Shown here one piece after another: positions 21,293 to 30,831 of a stretch of 52,898 bases of DNA; position 1 is the first letter of the stretch, and each line of letters opens with the position of its first letter. The DNA is from Thermofilales archaeon (GTDB lineage Archaea > Thermoproteota > Thermoprotei > Thermofilales > Thermofilaceae). The stretch lies in NCBI GenBank assembly GCA_028275925.1, contig JAPWTS010000004.1, forward strand, positions 1 to 52,898, read 5' to 3'. The translations under genes were made by a program, and so were the position numbers. The notes beneath the pieces are model-generated. The model worked only from the letters and a program-made list of their open reading frames with translations. It was not told where the DNA came from and made no database searches.

Positions 21293-21592
21293 ATGGAGGA
21301 AACCACTAGGCCCCTGCCGCAGGCCGCGCCGGTAGCCCCCGCACCGGCGCCGCCGGCCGCGCAGCCTGGGGAGGTCGCCAGAGTCCTGACGCCGGAGGAG
21401 AAGGAGCTGATGGACGCGATGGGGAGGCTGTTCACCGCCGCGCAGGAGTTCGGGCTGGCGCTCGCCTCGATGGAGACCGACGTCTCCAAGCTGCCGCCGG
21501 ACGTCAAGGAGGTCGTCGAGATGGGCAGGGAGGTGGCCAAGGCGGTCAAGCACTTCCAGCGGCTGATCAGGAGGAGGCTCGGCACCGTATGA
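21293..21592 (+). CDS. Small helical protein with Pro/Ala-rich N terminus
   Basis: 99 residues. A Pro/Ala-rich N-terminal 30 residues precede two helices. GGGGTGAGGG lies directly before the ATG. It is coupled by ATGA to the next gene. Possibly a minor virion protein, judged only by position. Confidence 0.65.
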   Translation: MEETTRPLPQAAPVAPAPAPPAAQPGEVARVLTPEEKELMDAMGRLFTAAQEFGLALASMETDVSKLPPDVKEVVEMGREVAKAVKHFQRLIRRRLGTV

Positions 21593-21876
21593 GCGCCGCC
21601 GGTCTCCAGACCGTCAAGATCATACTGACGCCGATCGAGGCTAGGCTGGAGGACGCAAAGGTCACGATCCTCGAGGTCGTCGGGTACGAGTGGCTCGGCG
21701 GGGAGAGGAGGTACATAGTCTCGTGCTACTTGGAGTGGAACGGGTACAGGAGCCAGACGTTCCGGCTCGACGTGAGGGACGGGCGGGAGCTGGACAGGAA
21801 GCTGAGGACGGAGCTGGCCAAGATGAAGCTCGCCCTGATGACCGGCTACGAGCACATCTTCGCGAAGACCGGCTGA
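21589..21876 (+). CDS. Small alpha/beta hypothetical protein
   Basis: 95 residues. Strands (VKIILTPIEARL, YIVSCYLEWNG, SQTFRLDVR) are followed by a helix. The start overlaps the preceding stop (ATGA). No family recognised. Confidence 0.65.
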   Translation: MSAAGLQTVKIILTPIEARLEDAKVTILEVVGYEWLGGERRYIVSCYLEWNGYRSQTFRLDVRDGRELDRKLRTELAKMKLALMTGYEHIFAKTG

Positions 21877-21906
21877 GGTAAGCTTAAGAAACCCTCTTTT
21901 TCCGTA

Positions 21907-24900
21907 GTGACCGCCTTGACGGAGGGGGAGACCAACCTAGCGGTTCTGGAGGAGAAGACCCTGTCGGAGCGGGAGCTGGCGGAGGCGGCCAAGCTGCTGT
22001 CCTCGCTCCTCTCGAGGGGGGGCGCGGAGGCGGCGCTGGAGGCGGGCCTAGCCGCCGCCCAAGAGGAGATCAGAGCGGTCGCCGAGGAGCTGGAGAGGCT
22101 GTCGAGGAAGCTGCTGCCGGAGGTCGCGGAGCTGGACTTGGCGGCGATGGCGGGCTGCCTGTTCGGCATCACCGACCCGATCGGCCAGATACAGGCCTGG
22201 TTCGCGGATCGGTTCAGGGAGATGACCGTCTGGTTCTCGTCCGCCGTGCAGGGGATCTTCAAGGACTTCTGGGACACGATCATCTCGCCCGTGCTCGGGG
22301 GCATCCAGTTCGTCGTCGGCGCGATAAAGAGCGCGCTCGACGGCGTCGCCCAGCAGGTCGCCGGCCTAGCCTCCTCGATAATCTCCGGCGTGACGGGGGC
22401 GCTCGCCCCCCTGCTCGAGGGGGCGAAGTCGTTCCTCGGCTCGCTGATCCAAGGCGTGACGGCGGGCATCGGCTCGCTCGCCTCGCAGGTCGGCAGCCTC
22501 TTCTCCTCGCTCGCCTCCCAGATCGGCAGCGTGGCGAGCGCGGTCGCGAGCGGCTTCGCCTCGCTGGCGTCGCGGCTCGGGGACGCCGCCAAGGGCATCC
22601 TCGACGCGGTCGGGAGGGTGGGCGCCGCGGTCGGCGAGGCGTTCGGCAGGATCGCCGACCTCGTGTCTAGGAGCCTAAGGGAGCTCGCCGGCAGGGTGCT
22701 CGGCGCCATCCAAGGCGCCGTCTCGACGCTGACCGGTCTCTTCGAGAGGGTGACGAGCGGGCTGGCCGGCATCGGGGAGATGATCGGGAGGGGCTTCGCG
22801 GGGCTGGCGGAGAGGGTGTCCGGAATCGTCCAAGCCGTCTCGAGGGCGGTCGCCCCAATCGCGGAGGCGGTCGCGAGGGCGCTCGGCCCCATCGCCGACA
22901 TAGTCGGGAGGGGCTTCGCCGCGATGGGCGAGTGGATGGGCAAGGCGTCGCAGTCGCTCCTTCAGCTCGGCGTCTCCGTGCAGGGCTTCGTCAACGCCGT
23001 CCTGCAGCTGCCGGAGCGCATCCGCGGCTTCTTCGAGTGGATCAGGGAGGCGATAGAGGGCGTCAAAGAGGCGATCGAGGGCTTCTTCCGAGACCCGATC
23101 GGGGCGATTAGGGCCGCGCTGAAGGACATAGGGGAGTGGATCTGGAAAGCCCTGCCGGACTGGCTCAGGGGCGCGGTCGAGTTCCTAGTCTCGTTCTTCA
23201 GGGAGCTGAGGGAGAGCCTAGGCAGCTCGCCGATCGACCTCCGCGGCTTCTTCAAGGGGATCTTCGACTGGCTCGCCCAGCAGATCTGGAATATGCTGCC
23301 GGACTGGCTCAAGGGCGCGATACAGGCGATCCAAGACTTCGCCGACTGGCTGCGGAGGTCGCTCGAGGACTTCGCGAAGGATCCGATGGGGTTCCTGCAG
23401 CGCGGCTTCACCTGGCTCGCCCAGCAGATCTGGGAGCACCTGCCGGGCTGGGCGAAGGACGCGCTGCTGACCTTCAAGGGCTGGCTGGACGAGGTGTGGA
23501 AGAGGCTGGGGGAGTTCGCGGAGTCGGCTAGGAGGGCGCTGGAGGACTTCGCGAAGTGGATATGGGAGCACCTGCCGGAGCCGCTGAAGCAGTTCCTCGA
23601 GAGGGTGAGGGACTTCTTCGAGCAGGTCTGGCGCGGGATCGTCTGGTTCTTCACGGAGGCGGTTCCGAACTTCTTCAACTGGCTGTGGCAGCAGCTGCAG
23701 GAGTTCGCGAGGGATCCGGCCGGCTACATCTACAGGGGCTTCCAGTGGCTCGGCGAGGAGATCTGGAAGCGGCTCCCCGACCCCGTTAAGTGGTTCTTCG
23801 AGAAGGTGAAGGAGTTCTTCGAGTGGGCCTGGAACGGGCTCGTGTGGCTCTTCAGCGAGGGGCTGCCGAACTTCTTCCGCTGGCTCTGGGAGAGGATTCA
23901 GGAGTTCTGGCGCGACCCCATCGGCAGCATATCTAGGGGGCTGTACTGGGTCGGCGAGCAGATCTGGAAGCTGCTGCCGGATCCCCTGAAGCAGTTCATC
24001 ACCTGGGTGAGGAAGGGGCTGGAGTGGCTGTGGCAGCAGTTCCTCGAGTTCGTCAAAGACCCGATCGGGGCTATCCAGAGGTTCTTCGCCTGGCTGGCCG
24101 AGAGGGTGACAGAGGGGGTGAAGTGGATAGCGGACATACTGTGGAAGGGGGTCGAGGCGATCTTCCGCTGGCTGGGCGGCGTCCTCGCCGGCTTCGTCGA
24201 GCTGCTCTACCGCGCCATCGTAGAGCCGCTGAGGGGAATCGCCGAGAGCATAGGGAGGGCGGTGCTGGCCTCGCTCGGGTGGCTCGTCGGTCTCGGGCAG
24301 TCGGCGGCCAAGCAGATAGCGGAGACCGTGGAGAACGCCATCAAGACGGGGTTCGAGGAGGGCAAGAGGCTCCTGCTGGAGACGATAGCGGAGGCGGTCG
24401 GCGGGAGGGGCGTCGGCGAGGTAGACCTAGCGCTGAAAGTGACGCTCCTAGCGTTCGGGCTCTCGGGTCTCTTCGACTGGGCTGCGAGCCTCGCCAAGTA
24501 TCTGTCCCACCTGAACGAGAGGATCTTCATCGGCTACGTCGCCTCGCTGGGTATGCAGTTCGGCATCGTCACCGTGGACAGTGCGATCAGGAAGGTCTGG
24601 GGCGTCTACCTGAGACCGGCGAGAGCCTGGTACGAGCTGGGCGAGTTCCTAGCGCGCACCGCGGACACGATGAGGCACTGGTTCTTCGAGCTGGTGCCTA
24701 GGGGGTTCGCCGCGGTCATCGAGCCGGCCTTCATGTACACGTGGAGGCAGGCCTGCGACACCTTCGGGCTGGAGAATCTGCCCCTCTCCGCGCCCGCCCT
24801 GCCGCTCGTCGTCACCGCCCTACAGCGCCTAGGTCTCACGGGCCCAGCGGAGGTGGGCGGGTGGGACGCGTTCAAGATGCTCGAGGAGTATATGATGTAC

Positions 24901-27051
24901 AGGGGGTACCCGAGGTGGTTCAGGGAGGCCTTCCTCGGCTTCGGGAAGTACGGGACGCGCGCCAAGATCAGGGTGCAAGACCGCTTCAGGCAGAAACGGG
25001 ATATCCCCTTGGCCTTGGTCTACGAGATGCCCACGCCGGGCGAGCTGGCGGAGATGATGGTGAAGGACGCCTTCGCGTCCTTCGACGACTACAAGAGGTG
25101 GGCGGAGAGGCTCGGCGTGCCGGAGGGCGTGGCCGTCTTCAACTACTTCCTCAGGTTCCGCTACCCAGACCCGAGGTACCTGTGGACGTTCGCGCTGCGC
25201 GCGGCGGCGAACATGCTCTGGTTCAGGCAGACGAACGAGATGAAGAGCGACGCGGCGCAGGACGCGAGCCCGATCGGCGCCTACGCGCCGGCAGACCCAG
25301 CGGACTTCAACGGGAGGGGCGGCGAGGCGTTCAGGATCCTGCTGAAGTACCTGAAGTGGCAGGACTACGCGCCGTTCGCGTGGGACGCGGGATGGCCCTC
25401 CGACGCCGGCATCATCGCCGACGCGCTGGCGGACATCCCCTCGAAGATCGACGCCCGCTGGATGGTGAAGTGGGGGCTGTTCGACCTGCTCGGGGAGCTC
25501 GGCGTGGGGGCGGCCAGCCCTCCGGAGGCGATCGCGAACGCGCTGGCGGGCGGCGGCGCGCGCGGCGGCGGCGGGCCCGAGCTGAAGATGGACGTCGAGC
25601 TGCTGTGCAAGTTCCTGATGGCGAGCGGGCTGCACCCGTACTACGTGCCGCTGTCCGCTATCGCGGAGGCGATGAACGCGCTGAGCGAGGAGAGGACGAT
25701 GGTTCGGACTGGCGTGCAGAACCTCTACGAGAGGGGGCTCATAACGCTGGGCACCGCGAAGTCGCTCCTGAGCGGCATAGGCACCGTCAGGTTCAAGGTC
25801 GCGTACGCGGCGCCGCCGGACTTCACCTGGAAGTCGTTCGACTTCGGGGTGCCCATACGGTTCCTCGAGCCGGAGGTGCACCTGACGCTGGTCAGGAGCG
25901 CGATGGACAGGTACCTCGAGGTCTACGGGAAGGCCGTGAGCGAGGTCGCTAGGGGCGTGAGGGAGCTCGCCCTCTCCCCAGAGGAGGGGGAGAAGCTCCT
26001 CGAAAAGTACGCGGAGGCGATCGGCGCTAGGCTCAGCGCGACCCTAGGCGGCGAGCTCGGGCTGCAGGTCAAGATCGCGCCCGACGAGGAGTACTTCAAG
26101 GCGTGGCTGGAGTACGCCCAGCTGACGGCGAACATCGAGACGGTGTACAGGCTGCGGGTGCTGGCGCAGAGGATACTCGGCTGGGTGATCTACAGGGTCG
26201 CCACCGGCTACATCACAAACGAGGAGCTGGAGCGCGTGCTCGCGACCCTCGAGATGCACTTCAAGTTCACCGATGAGGAGCTCGACGCGGTCAGGGCGCT
26301 GGCGGCGGCGGTGAACGACATCGCGGTGAGGGAGACCCAGCGCTCGACGAGGGCTAGGATCGCGCTGGAGGAGGCGGTGCCGACGCTCGGCACGCTCGCC
26401 TCGATGGCGGAGTACGTGGAGGTGCCGATGGACTTCGTGCAGCAGGTGCTGGCGGAGAGGCGGGTGACGGGCACCTACGCGGAGCTGTGGATCAGGTACC
26501 TGATGGCGAGGACGATCGCGAGGGAGGTGGAGACCCTCTCCTCGACGTACAGGAGGTGGGTCGAGAACTTCGCGGAGCCGGTCGAGATCGGCGAGGCGAT
26601 CAGGGCGCTGATGAGGGCCGGCGGGTGGACTGACCGCGAGCTCGCCATCTACGACGTAGACCTCTACCTCAGGAAGGCGTTCAGGGTCATGTCGCTGCTG
26701 ACGCCGACCGTCAGGCAGTTCGTGGGCGACGCCCTCTACCTGAGCGACTGGGAGAGGTACTTCGAAGACCTGCTGAGGGCGCGCGGCGTCGACTTGGAGA
26801 GGTACAAGCGGCAGGTCGAGTACTACAAGACGCTGATCAGGAACCGTAGGCTGAGGGCTAGGGTCAACGCGTACATCACGGAGCTGGTCAACGCCTACGC
26901 CGAGGGCGTGATCACCGAGGACGAGCTGAGGGGGGAGCTGGAGTACCTGAAGGGCTACGGGCTGGTCGACGAGGAGATAGAGATCGTGACGTGGATCGCG
27001 GAGCTCAGGCGCGCTAGGAGGCTAGCGAGGGGGCGCGGGGGGGCGCGCTAA
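21907..27051 (+). CDS. Giant 1,714-residue putative virion protein
   Basis: The largest gene here, starting at GTG 21907 after AAGCTTAAG. Residues 1-80 are helical and Glu/Ala-rich. Residues about 90-370 are Ser/Ala/Gly-rich heptad-like repeats (SLASQIGSVASAVASGFASL). Residues about 370-800 hold five or six repeats of roughly 60-80 residues built on (I/L)W..LPDWLK...F and (D/R)P(I/M)G..(R/Q).F.WL, very rich in Trp and Phe. Residues about 860-1714 form a large mostly helical region without known motifs. Amphipathic Trp repeats suggest contact with lipid, fitting an enveloped filamentous virion. A terminal-structure or tape-measure-like role is possible. Function is inferred from size and neighbourhood. 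Confidence 0.8.
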   Translation: MTALTEGETNLAVLEEKTLSERELAEAAKLLSSLLSRGGAEAALEAGLAAAQEEIRAVAEELERLSRKLLPEVAELDLAAMAGCLFGITDPIGQIQAWFADRFREMTVWFSSAVQGIFKDFWDTIISPVLGGIQFVVGAIKSALDGVAQQVAGLASSIISGVTGALAPLLEGAKSFLGSLIQGVTAGIGSLASQVGSLFSSLASQIGSVASAVASGFASLASRLGDAAKGILDAVGRVGAAVGEAFGRIADLVSRSLRELAGRVLGAIQGAVSTLTGLFERVTSGLAGIGEMIGRGFAGLAERVSGIVQAVSRAVAPIAEAVARALGPIADIVGRGFAAMGEWMGKASQSLLQLGVSVQGFVNAVLQLPERIRGFFEWIREAIEGVKEAIEGFFRDPIGAIRAALKDIGEWIWKALPDWLRGAVEFLVSFFRELRESLGSSPIDLRGFFKGIFDWLAQQIWNMLPDWLKGAIQAIQDFADWLRRSLEDFAKDPMGFLQRGFTWLAQQIWEHLPGWAKDALLTFKGWLDEVWKRLGEFAESARRALEDFAKWIWEHLPEPLKQFLERVRDFFEQVWRGIVWFFTEAVPNFFNWLWQQLQEFARDPAGYIYRGFQWLGEEIWKRLPDPVKWFFEKVKEFFEWAWNGLVWLFSEGLPNFFRWLWERIQEFWRDPIGSISRGLYWVGEQIWKLLPDPLKQFITWVRKGLEWLWQQFLEFVKDPIGAIQRFFAWLAERVTEGVKWIADILWKGVEAIFRWLGGVLAGFVELLYRAIVEPLRGIAESIGRAVLASLGWLVGLGQSAAKQIAETVENAIKTGFEEGKRLLLETIAEAVGGRGVGEVDLALKVTLLAFGLSGLFDWAASLAKYLSHLNERIFIGYVASLGMQFGIVTVDSAIRKVWGVYLRPARAWYELGEFLARTADTMRHWFFELVPRGFAAVIEPAFMYTWRQACDTFGLENLPLSAPALPLVVTALQRLGLTGPAEVGGWDAFKMLEEYMMYRGYPRWFREAFLGFGKYGTRAKIRVQDRFRQKRDIPLALVYEMPTPGELAEMMVKDAFASFDDYKRWAERLGVPEGVAVFNYFLRFRYPDPRYLWTFALRAAANMLWFRQTNEMKSDAAQDASPIGAYAPADPADFNGRGGEAFRILLKYLKWQDYAPFAWDAGWPSDAGIIADALADIPSKIDARWMVKWGLFDLLGELGVGAASPPEAIANALAGGGARGGGGPELKMDVELLCKFLMASGLHPYYVPLSAIAEAMNALSEERTMVRTGVQNLYERGLITLGTAKSLLSGIGTVRFKVAYAAPPDFTWKSFDFGVPIRFLEPEVHLTLVRSAMDRYLEVYGKAVSEVARGVRELALSPEEGEKLLEKYAEAIGARLSATLGGELGLQVKIAPDEEYFKAWLEYAQLTANIETVYRLRVLAQRILGWVIYRVATGYITNEELERVLATLEMHFKFTDEELDAVRALAAAVNDIAVRETQRSTRARIALEEAVPTLGTLASMAEYVEVPMDFVQQVLAERRVTGTYAELWIRYLMARTIAREVETLSSTYRRWVENFAEPVEIGEAIRALMRAGGWTDRELAIYDVDLYLRKAFRVMSLLTPTVRQFVGDALYLSDWERYFEDLLRARGVDLERYKRQVEYYKTLIRNRRLRARVNAYITELVNAYAEGVITEDELRGELEYLKGYGLVDEEIEIVTWIAELRRARRLARGRGGAR

Positions 27052-27082
27052 GCTTTTCTAGGGCGGCGGGATCGGGCTGGAC

Positions 27083-27262
27083 GTGGCCGCGCGGGAGAGG
27101 GGGGAGGCTGGGCGGGAGCCGGAGCCGCCGGAGGAGGTGAAGAGGGCGGTGGAGGAGCTGAAGAGGAGGGGCGACGAGGCGCTGAGGAAGCTCGACGAGG
27201 CGATCAGGAAGCTCAGGGAGGCGGTGGAGGAGATCGAGAGGGGGGCGCCGCAGGCTAGGTAG
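27083..27262 (+). CDS. Small coiled-coil protein
   Basis: 59 residues from a GTG about 25 bases after a TTTTCTA element (leaderless). After a Pro/Glu-rich start it is one long heptad-patterned charged helix (EVKRAVEELKRRGDEALRKL). It fills the gap between the giant protein and the second glycosyltransferase. Confidence 0.6.
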   Translation: MAARERGEAGREPEPPEEVKRAVEELKRRGDEALRKLDEAIRKLREAVEEIERGAPQAR

Positions 27263-27282
27263 CTCCGGCTGGGGCGGGCGGC

Positions 27283-28389
27283 GTGGGGGGGCGCTCCGTC
27301 CTCTACTCGTACCCGATCTGGCAGACGGTCTCCTTCTCGCTGGTGGCTAGGAAGCACATCGAGCACCTGAGGGCGCGCGCGCCGGTCTACGAGTGGGACT
27401 CGGCGACCGTGCCGGACGTGTACGTGCTGACGCCGTTCGCGCTCGTGGTGCACCCGACGATCGGATCGCTCCGGAACTGGGCGCAGCAGATCGAGGAGAT
27501 AGAGGGGGACTTTGAGAGGGCGCTCAGCTCCCTCGAGGAGCGCTTCAGGAAGTACGAGAGGGTCGTCGGGGTGGACGTGGCGGACAGCGACAGGGTGAGC
27601 GAGCTGGGGATCCGGCTGGCGGAGCCGGTGGACGCGCTGGTGGTGCCGAGCGAGTGGGCAAGGCAGGCGTTCCTCAGGAGCGGCTACCGGAAGCCGGTGC
27701 ACGTGGTGCCCCACGGGGTGGACAGGCGGTGGGTCGAGGAGCCGCCCCGCCTCCCGACGGAGAGGGACAACCCAGCCCTCTACCTCCTCAGGAAGGTGAA
27801 GGAGGTCGGCGGCAAAAAGCTGCTGCTCTTCTGGCTCTGGCACAGCCCCGCGCGCAAGGGCTTCCCAGAGGTCGCCGAGTTCTACAAGAGGCTGCGGAGG
27901 GAGAGGGGCGACGTGGCGCTCGTCGTGAAGACCGGCGAGCCCCTGCAGCCGGACGACCCCGAGCTGGTCAAGCTCGGGGTGGTCAACGTGTGGGGCTGGC
28001 TCGACGACCGCGAGAAGATGATGCTCTACGACCTATCCGACATCACGCTCCTTTTCTCCCGCGGCGGGGCTTTCGAAATATGCGGCTTGGAAAGCTTGGC
28101 GAGGGGGGTGCCGATCATCGCGCACAGGAGGGGGTCGTGGGCGGAGTACTCGCCGGGGTGGTGCCTCGTGCCGGAGGGCGAGAGGGCGCCCGTGCTGCCG
28201 GGCAACCCGATACATATCGGGTTCGGCTACAAGGTGGACGTGGAGAAGGCGGTGGACTTGGCGCACGCTATGCTCGACGACTTGGACGAGTACAAGGCCA
28301 AGGCTAGGGAGCACGCGCTGAGGGTCGTCGCGAAGGAGTACACGTGGGACAGGGTCGCGGGGCGGCTCTGGTCGGTCGTCGCGTCGTGA
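27283..28389 (+). CDS. GT-B glycosyltransferase 2
   Basis: A 368-residue protein with GT4-like features: VDALVVPSEWARQAFLRSGY and VHVVPHGVD (about 113-146), LLLFWLWHSPARKGFPEVAEFY (about 184-205) and the donor-binding segment FEICGLESLARGVPIIAHRRGSWAE (about 264-288), with Glu at both family positions. It is not a close copy of the enzyme at 20215. The two may act in sequence on virion glycans. Start: GTG 27283. Confidence 0.8.
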   Translation: MGGRSVLYSYPIWQTVSFSLVARKHIEHLRARAPVYEWDSATVPDVYVLTPFALVVHPTIGSLRNWAQQIEEIEGDFERALSSLEERFRKYERVVGVDVADSDRVSELGIRLAEPVDALVVPSEWARQAFLRSGYRKPVHVVPHGVDRRWVEEPPRLPTERDNPALYLLRKVKEVGGKKLLLFWLWHSPARKGFPEVAEFYKRLRRERGDVALVVKTGEPLQPDDPELVKLGVVNVWGWLDDREKMMLYDLSDITLLFSRGGAFEICGLESLARGVPIIAHRRGSWAEYSPGWCLVPEGERAPVLPGNPIHIGFGYKVDVEKAVDLAHAMLDDLDEYKAKAREHALRVVAKEYTWDRVAGRLWSVVAS

Positions 28390-28397
28390 GGGAGACG

Positions 28398-28408
28398 GCT
28401 TTATAACT
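28398..28408 (+). promoter_or_regulatory. Promoter of the 28432-30097 genes
   Basis: GCTTTATAACT lies 24-34 bases before the GTG at 28432, giving a leaderless mRNA. Confidence 0.65.
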
Positions 28409-28431
28409 CGGCGGGCGCCCTCCCGAGCTGG

Positions 28432-29766
28432 GTGGCGCCGGTGGGCGCGTCGCAGCAGGAGGCGGAGGCGATCCTCGAGCGGAAGGTGAAGCTGATCGAG
28501 AAGGCGCACAGGGACGAGGCGGTCGGCGACAACTACGTGAAGCTGCTGCTGGCGGGCCGCGCCAACGCCTACGCTGGGGACGCGGTGATGAGCGACACGC
28601 TCTTCACCGGCCTAGCCGCGACCCTCCTCTACGGCATCCCGCTCGCTGACGTGGTGCCGTGGCAGCTGCTGTTCCGCACCGAGTACCCGAGCCTCGAGGA
28701 GTTCCTGAGGGGCGTGCTGATCGACATCGAGCCGGTCGCGCCGGAGGAGGTGGCGCCGGCGCTGGAGACGGTCGAGGGCACCCTACAGTTCGTCTTCTCG
28801 CCGGACTTCTGGGAGACCGCCGCCCGCCAGATACCGAACAAGGCCGTCTACGGGAAGTCCCGCTACGACCTGAGCTACTTCGACCCAGCGGCGGTGCGCG
28901 ACTTCCTCCGCTCGACCGCGATCGCGGTGATGAAGAGGGGGACGAGCCACTCCGGCTCCAAGGAGAAGATGCGGAGCCTAGCCGACGCGCTCGGCGTGGA
29001 CGAGGCGGTGGCGGAGGACATATTCAACAGGGCGGCGCTGCTCAGCGCGCTGAGGGAGCAGGGCGGTCTCGTCGGCTACACGTGGGTCGGGGTCACCCAG
29101 CTGACCGGCGGGCGCGTCAGGTTCAGGGCGTACGACGGGAGCGAGGTCGAGGTGCAGGTCGACCACGTGGTGGACGCGCTCGTCGGGGCCTACGTCGGGC
29201 TCTCCCGCGTCGGGCTCTGCTCCGTCACGCCCAGCGACTACTCCAAGGCGCCCCCGCTCCGCTACGACCCCGAGGCGGCCAGGTACGCGATCGACTGGCT
29301 GCTCTCGCTGTTCACGCGGGGCTTCAGGGACAGGCTGCCGGCGACCGCGCTGGCCGCCGCGAACTACCAGACGGCGGCGGAGAGAGGGAAGACCGTGACG
29401 CCGCTGGCGGAGGCGTACGCTCTGCCCGCGTCGCAGGCGGCGCGGCTCGAGGCGGCGGCGGAGGGGGTCGTGAGGAGGCTGAAGCCGGACGTCGGGCCGT
29501 ACGAGCTGAACCTCTACAAGGCGGCGGTCAGGGCCCTGTACGGCGAGCTGTTCTCGCCCCACCGCTGGGGCGCGGAGGCGCAGAGGTCGATGACGAGGGA
29601 CGAGCTGAAGCGCTACTGGGTCGGGAGGTGGGCGGGGGCGGGCCTCGACGCGGGGGTGCTGGACGCGCTGTTCGAGGCGGTCTACCCAGCGGCGCAGGCG
29701 CTCGGCGACGCGAGGTGGAGCGAAAGGCTCTTGGAGCTGAGGAGGAGGCTCAGGCTGAGGGGGTGA
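28432..29766 (+). CDS. Hypothetical, probably structural protein
   Basis: 444 residues, mixed helical and beta, no signal peptide or membrane segment. A central beta-rich part (VRFRAYDGSEVEVQVDHVVDALVGAYVGLSR, about 223-253) lies between helical halves. Its place between the glycosyltransferase and the fibre-like protein, and the tight junction with the next gene, suggest a virion role. No family recognised. Confidence 0.7.
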   Translation: MAPVGASQQEAEAILERKVKLIEKAHRDEAVGDNYVKLLLAGRANAYAGDAVMSDTLFTGLAATLLYGIPLADVVPWQLLFRTEYPSLEEFLRGVLIDIEPVAPEEVAPALETVEGTLQFVFSPDFWETAARQIPNKAVYGKSRYDLSYFDPAAVRDFLRSTAIAVMKRGTSHSGSKEKMRSLADALGVDEAVAEDIFNRAALLSALREQGGLVGYTWVGVTQLTGGRVRFRAYDGSEVEVQVDHVVDALVGAYVGLSRVGLCSVTPSDYSKAPPLRYDPEAARYAIDWLLSLFTRGFRDRLPATALAAANYQTAAERGKTVTPLAEAYALPASQAARLEAAAEGVVRRLKPDVGPYELNLYKAAVRALYGELFSPHRWGAEAQRSMTRDELKRYWVGRWAGAGLDAGVLDALFEAVYPAAQALGDARWSERLLELRRRLRLRG

Positions 29767-29767
29767 T

Positions 29768-30097
29768 ATGGCGTACGACTACCTGAAGCTGCCGGCGTAC
29801 GCGAAGATCACGCCGGAGTGGATCGCCTCGCTGGTGGACGTCCTCAACGCGCACAAGGACGAGCTAGACAAGAAGGTGAACAAGGCGCTCGACAGCGACG
29901 TCGTCCCCGTCCAGGACGCAACTTACAGCGTCGGCAGCAGCTCGTACCGCTTGAAGGCGATATACGCGCTTGCCGTCTATGCGGGCGACCTCGTGCTCGG
30001 CGGCAGGTACGCGGTCACCGAGTCCGACGACGGGCTCGTGCTGGTGGACTTGAAGACGGGGAAGAGGTACAGGCTGGTCTTGGAGCCGCTGGAGTGA
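29768..30097 (+). CDS. Fibre-like small protein
   Basis: 109 residues. The stretch VGSSSYRLKAIYALAVYAGDLVLGG (about 54-78) matches the recurring G-S-x-x-x-R-(W/L)-K-x-(I/L)-Y-A pattern of phage tail-fibre and receptor-binding proteins. The rest is beta-rich. GGGGGTGAT precedes the ATG. Probably a fibre or tip component. Confidence 0.65.
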   Translation: MAYDYLKLPAYAKITPEWIASLVDVLNAHKDELDKKVNKALDSDVVPVQDATYSVGSSSYRLKAIYALAVYAGDLVLGGRYAVTESDDGLVLVDLKTGKRYRLVLEPLE

Positions 30098-30146
30098 GCG
30101 AAAGGGGTTTAAGGGCGGCTTCCGGCGGAAAAGGGGGTGGGAGGTA

Positions 30147-30527
30147 GTGCCGGTCTGGTGGCCGCCCGCCTACCGCTACAAGCACCTGTTCACGTTCGAC
30201 GACACGCAGGTCTCGATGAGCGGCACGACGGAGACGGAGCTGAAGACGTTCAGGTTCTACAAGAGCGCCTACGCGCCCTTCCGGAGGCTCGCGATGCTCG
30301 TCTCGCTCTGGGTGTCCGGCGGCACCGGCACGCTGAAGGTGTACATCGACGCGGAGACCACGCCGCGCGCCAGCTTCAGCACGACGAGCACGAGCGAGGT
30401 CTTCGCCACGCTCGCGTTCAGCGTCGCGGATCTGGCGTACGGCCCCCACACGGTGCGCGTCAGGTGCGTGAACAGCGGCGCCTACTACACGTACACCCGC
30501 TACTTGGACGCCTGGGGCGAGGTGTGA
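30147..30527 (+). CDS. Beta-sandwich putative virion protein
   Basis: 126 residues from a GTG about 35 bases after GGTTTAAGG. It is composed of beta strands with many Thr, Ser and Tyr (SLWVSGGTGTLKVYIDAE; HTVRVRCVNSGAYYTYTRYLDAW). It resembles the later pair at 34414 and 34804 in size and strand pattern. It lies three bases before the Cys-triplet genes. Confidence 0.65.
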   Translation: MPVWWPPAYRYKHLFTFDDTQVSMSGTTETELKTFRFYKSAYAPFRRLAMLVSLWVSGGTGTLKVYIDAETTPRASFSTTSTSEVFATLAFSVADLAYGPHTVRVRCVNSGAYYTYTRYLDAWGEV

Positions 30528-30530
30528 AGC

Positions 30531-30818
30531 GTGTTAAGGTACTGGAGGGGCGGCGACCCGCCGGCGGAGGAGCCGGACATCAAGAACCTGCCCTGCAGGC
30601 AGTGCCAGACCTGCGACGCCTGCCAGAGCTGCTACAGCTGCCAGGTGTGCTACGCCTGCCAGTCCTGCTACTCGTGCCAGGTCTGCAACACCTGCCAGGT
30701 CTGCTACACGAGCTGCTACAGCTGCTACACCTGCTACGGCTCGTGCGAGACGTGCCAGGTGTGCAACACCTGCCAGGTGTGTGTCTCCTGCGACTGCTAC
30801 GTCGCGATAATCGCGTAG
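30531..30818 (+). CDS. Cys-triplet-repeat peptide 1 (candidate precursor)
   Basis: 95 residues from a GTG three bases after the upstream stop. Residues 1-20 are a short non-Cys leader beginning LRYWRG. From about residue 21 Cys occurs every third position with few slips, giving 23 Cys in about 70 residues (CQTCDACQSCYSCQVCYAC). The spacer pairs are drawn mostly from QV, QS, YS, NT, QT. It is closely related to the next gene and to the N terminus of the radical SAM enzyme. Leader plus Cys-rich core beside a radical SAM/SPASM enzyme is the plan of thioether-bridged RiPPs. Metal binding is the main alternative. Confidence 0.8.
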   Translation: MLRYWRGGDPPAEEPDIKNLPCRQCQTCDACQSCYSCQVCYACQSCYSCQVCNTCQVCYTSCYSCYTCYGSCETCQVCNTCQVCVSCDCYVAIIA

Positions 30819-30831
30819 GGGGTGGGGGAGG

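Noticed and set aside
24829-25881. 350-codon minus-strand frame inside the giant protein gene
   Set aside because: Arg/Pro/His-rich shadow typical of G+C-rich DNA; no promoter or ribosome site.
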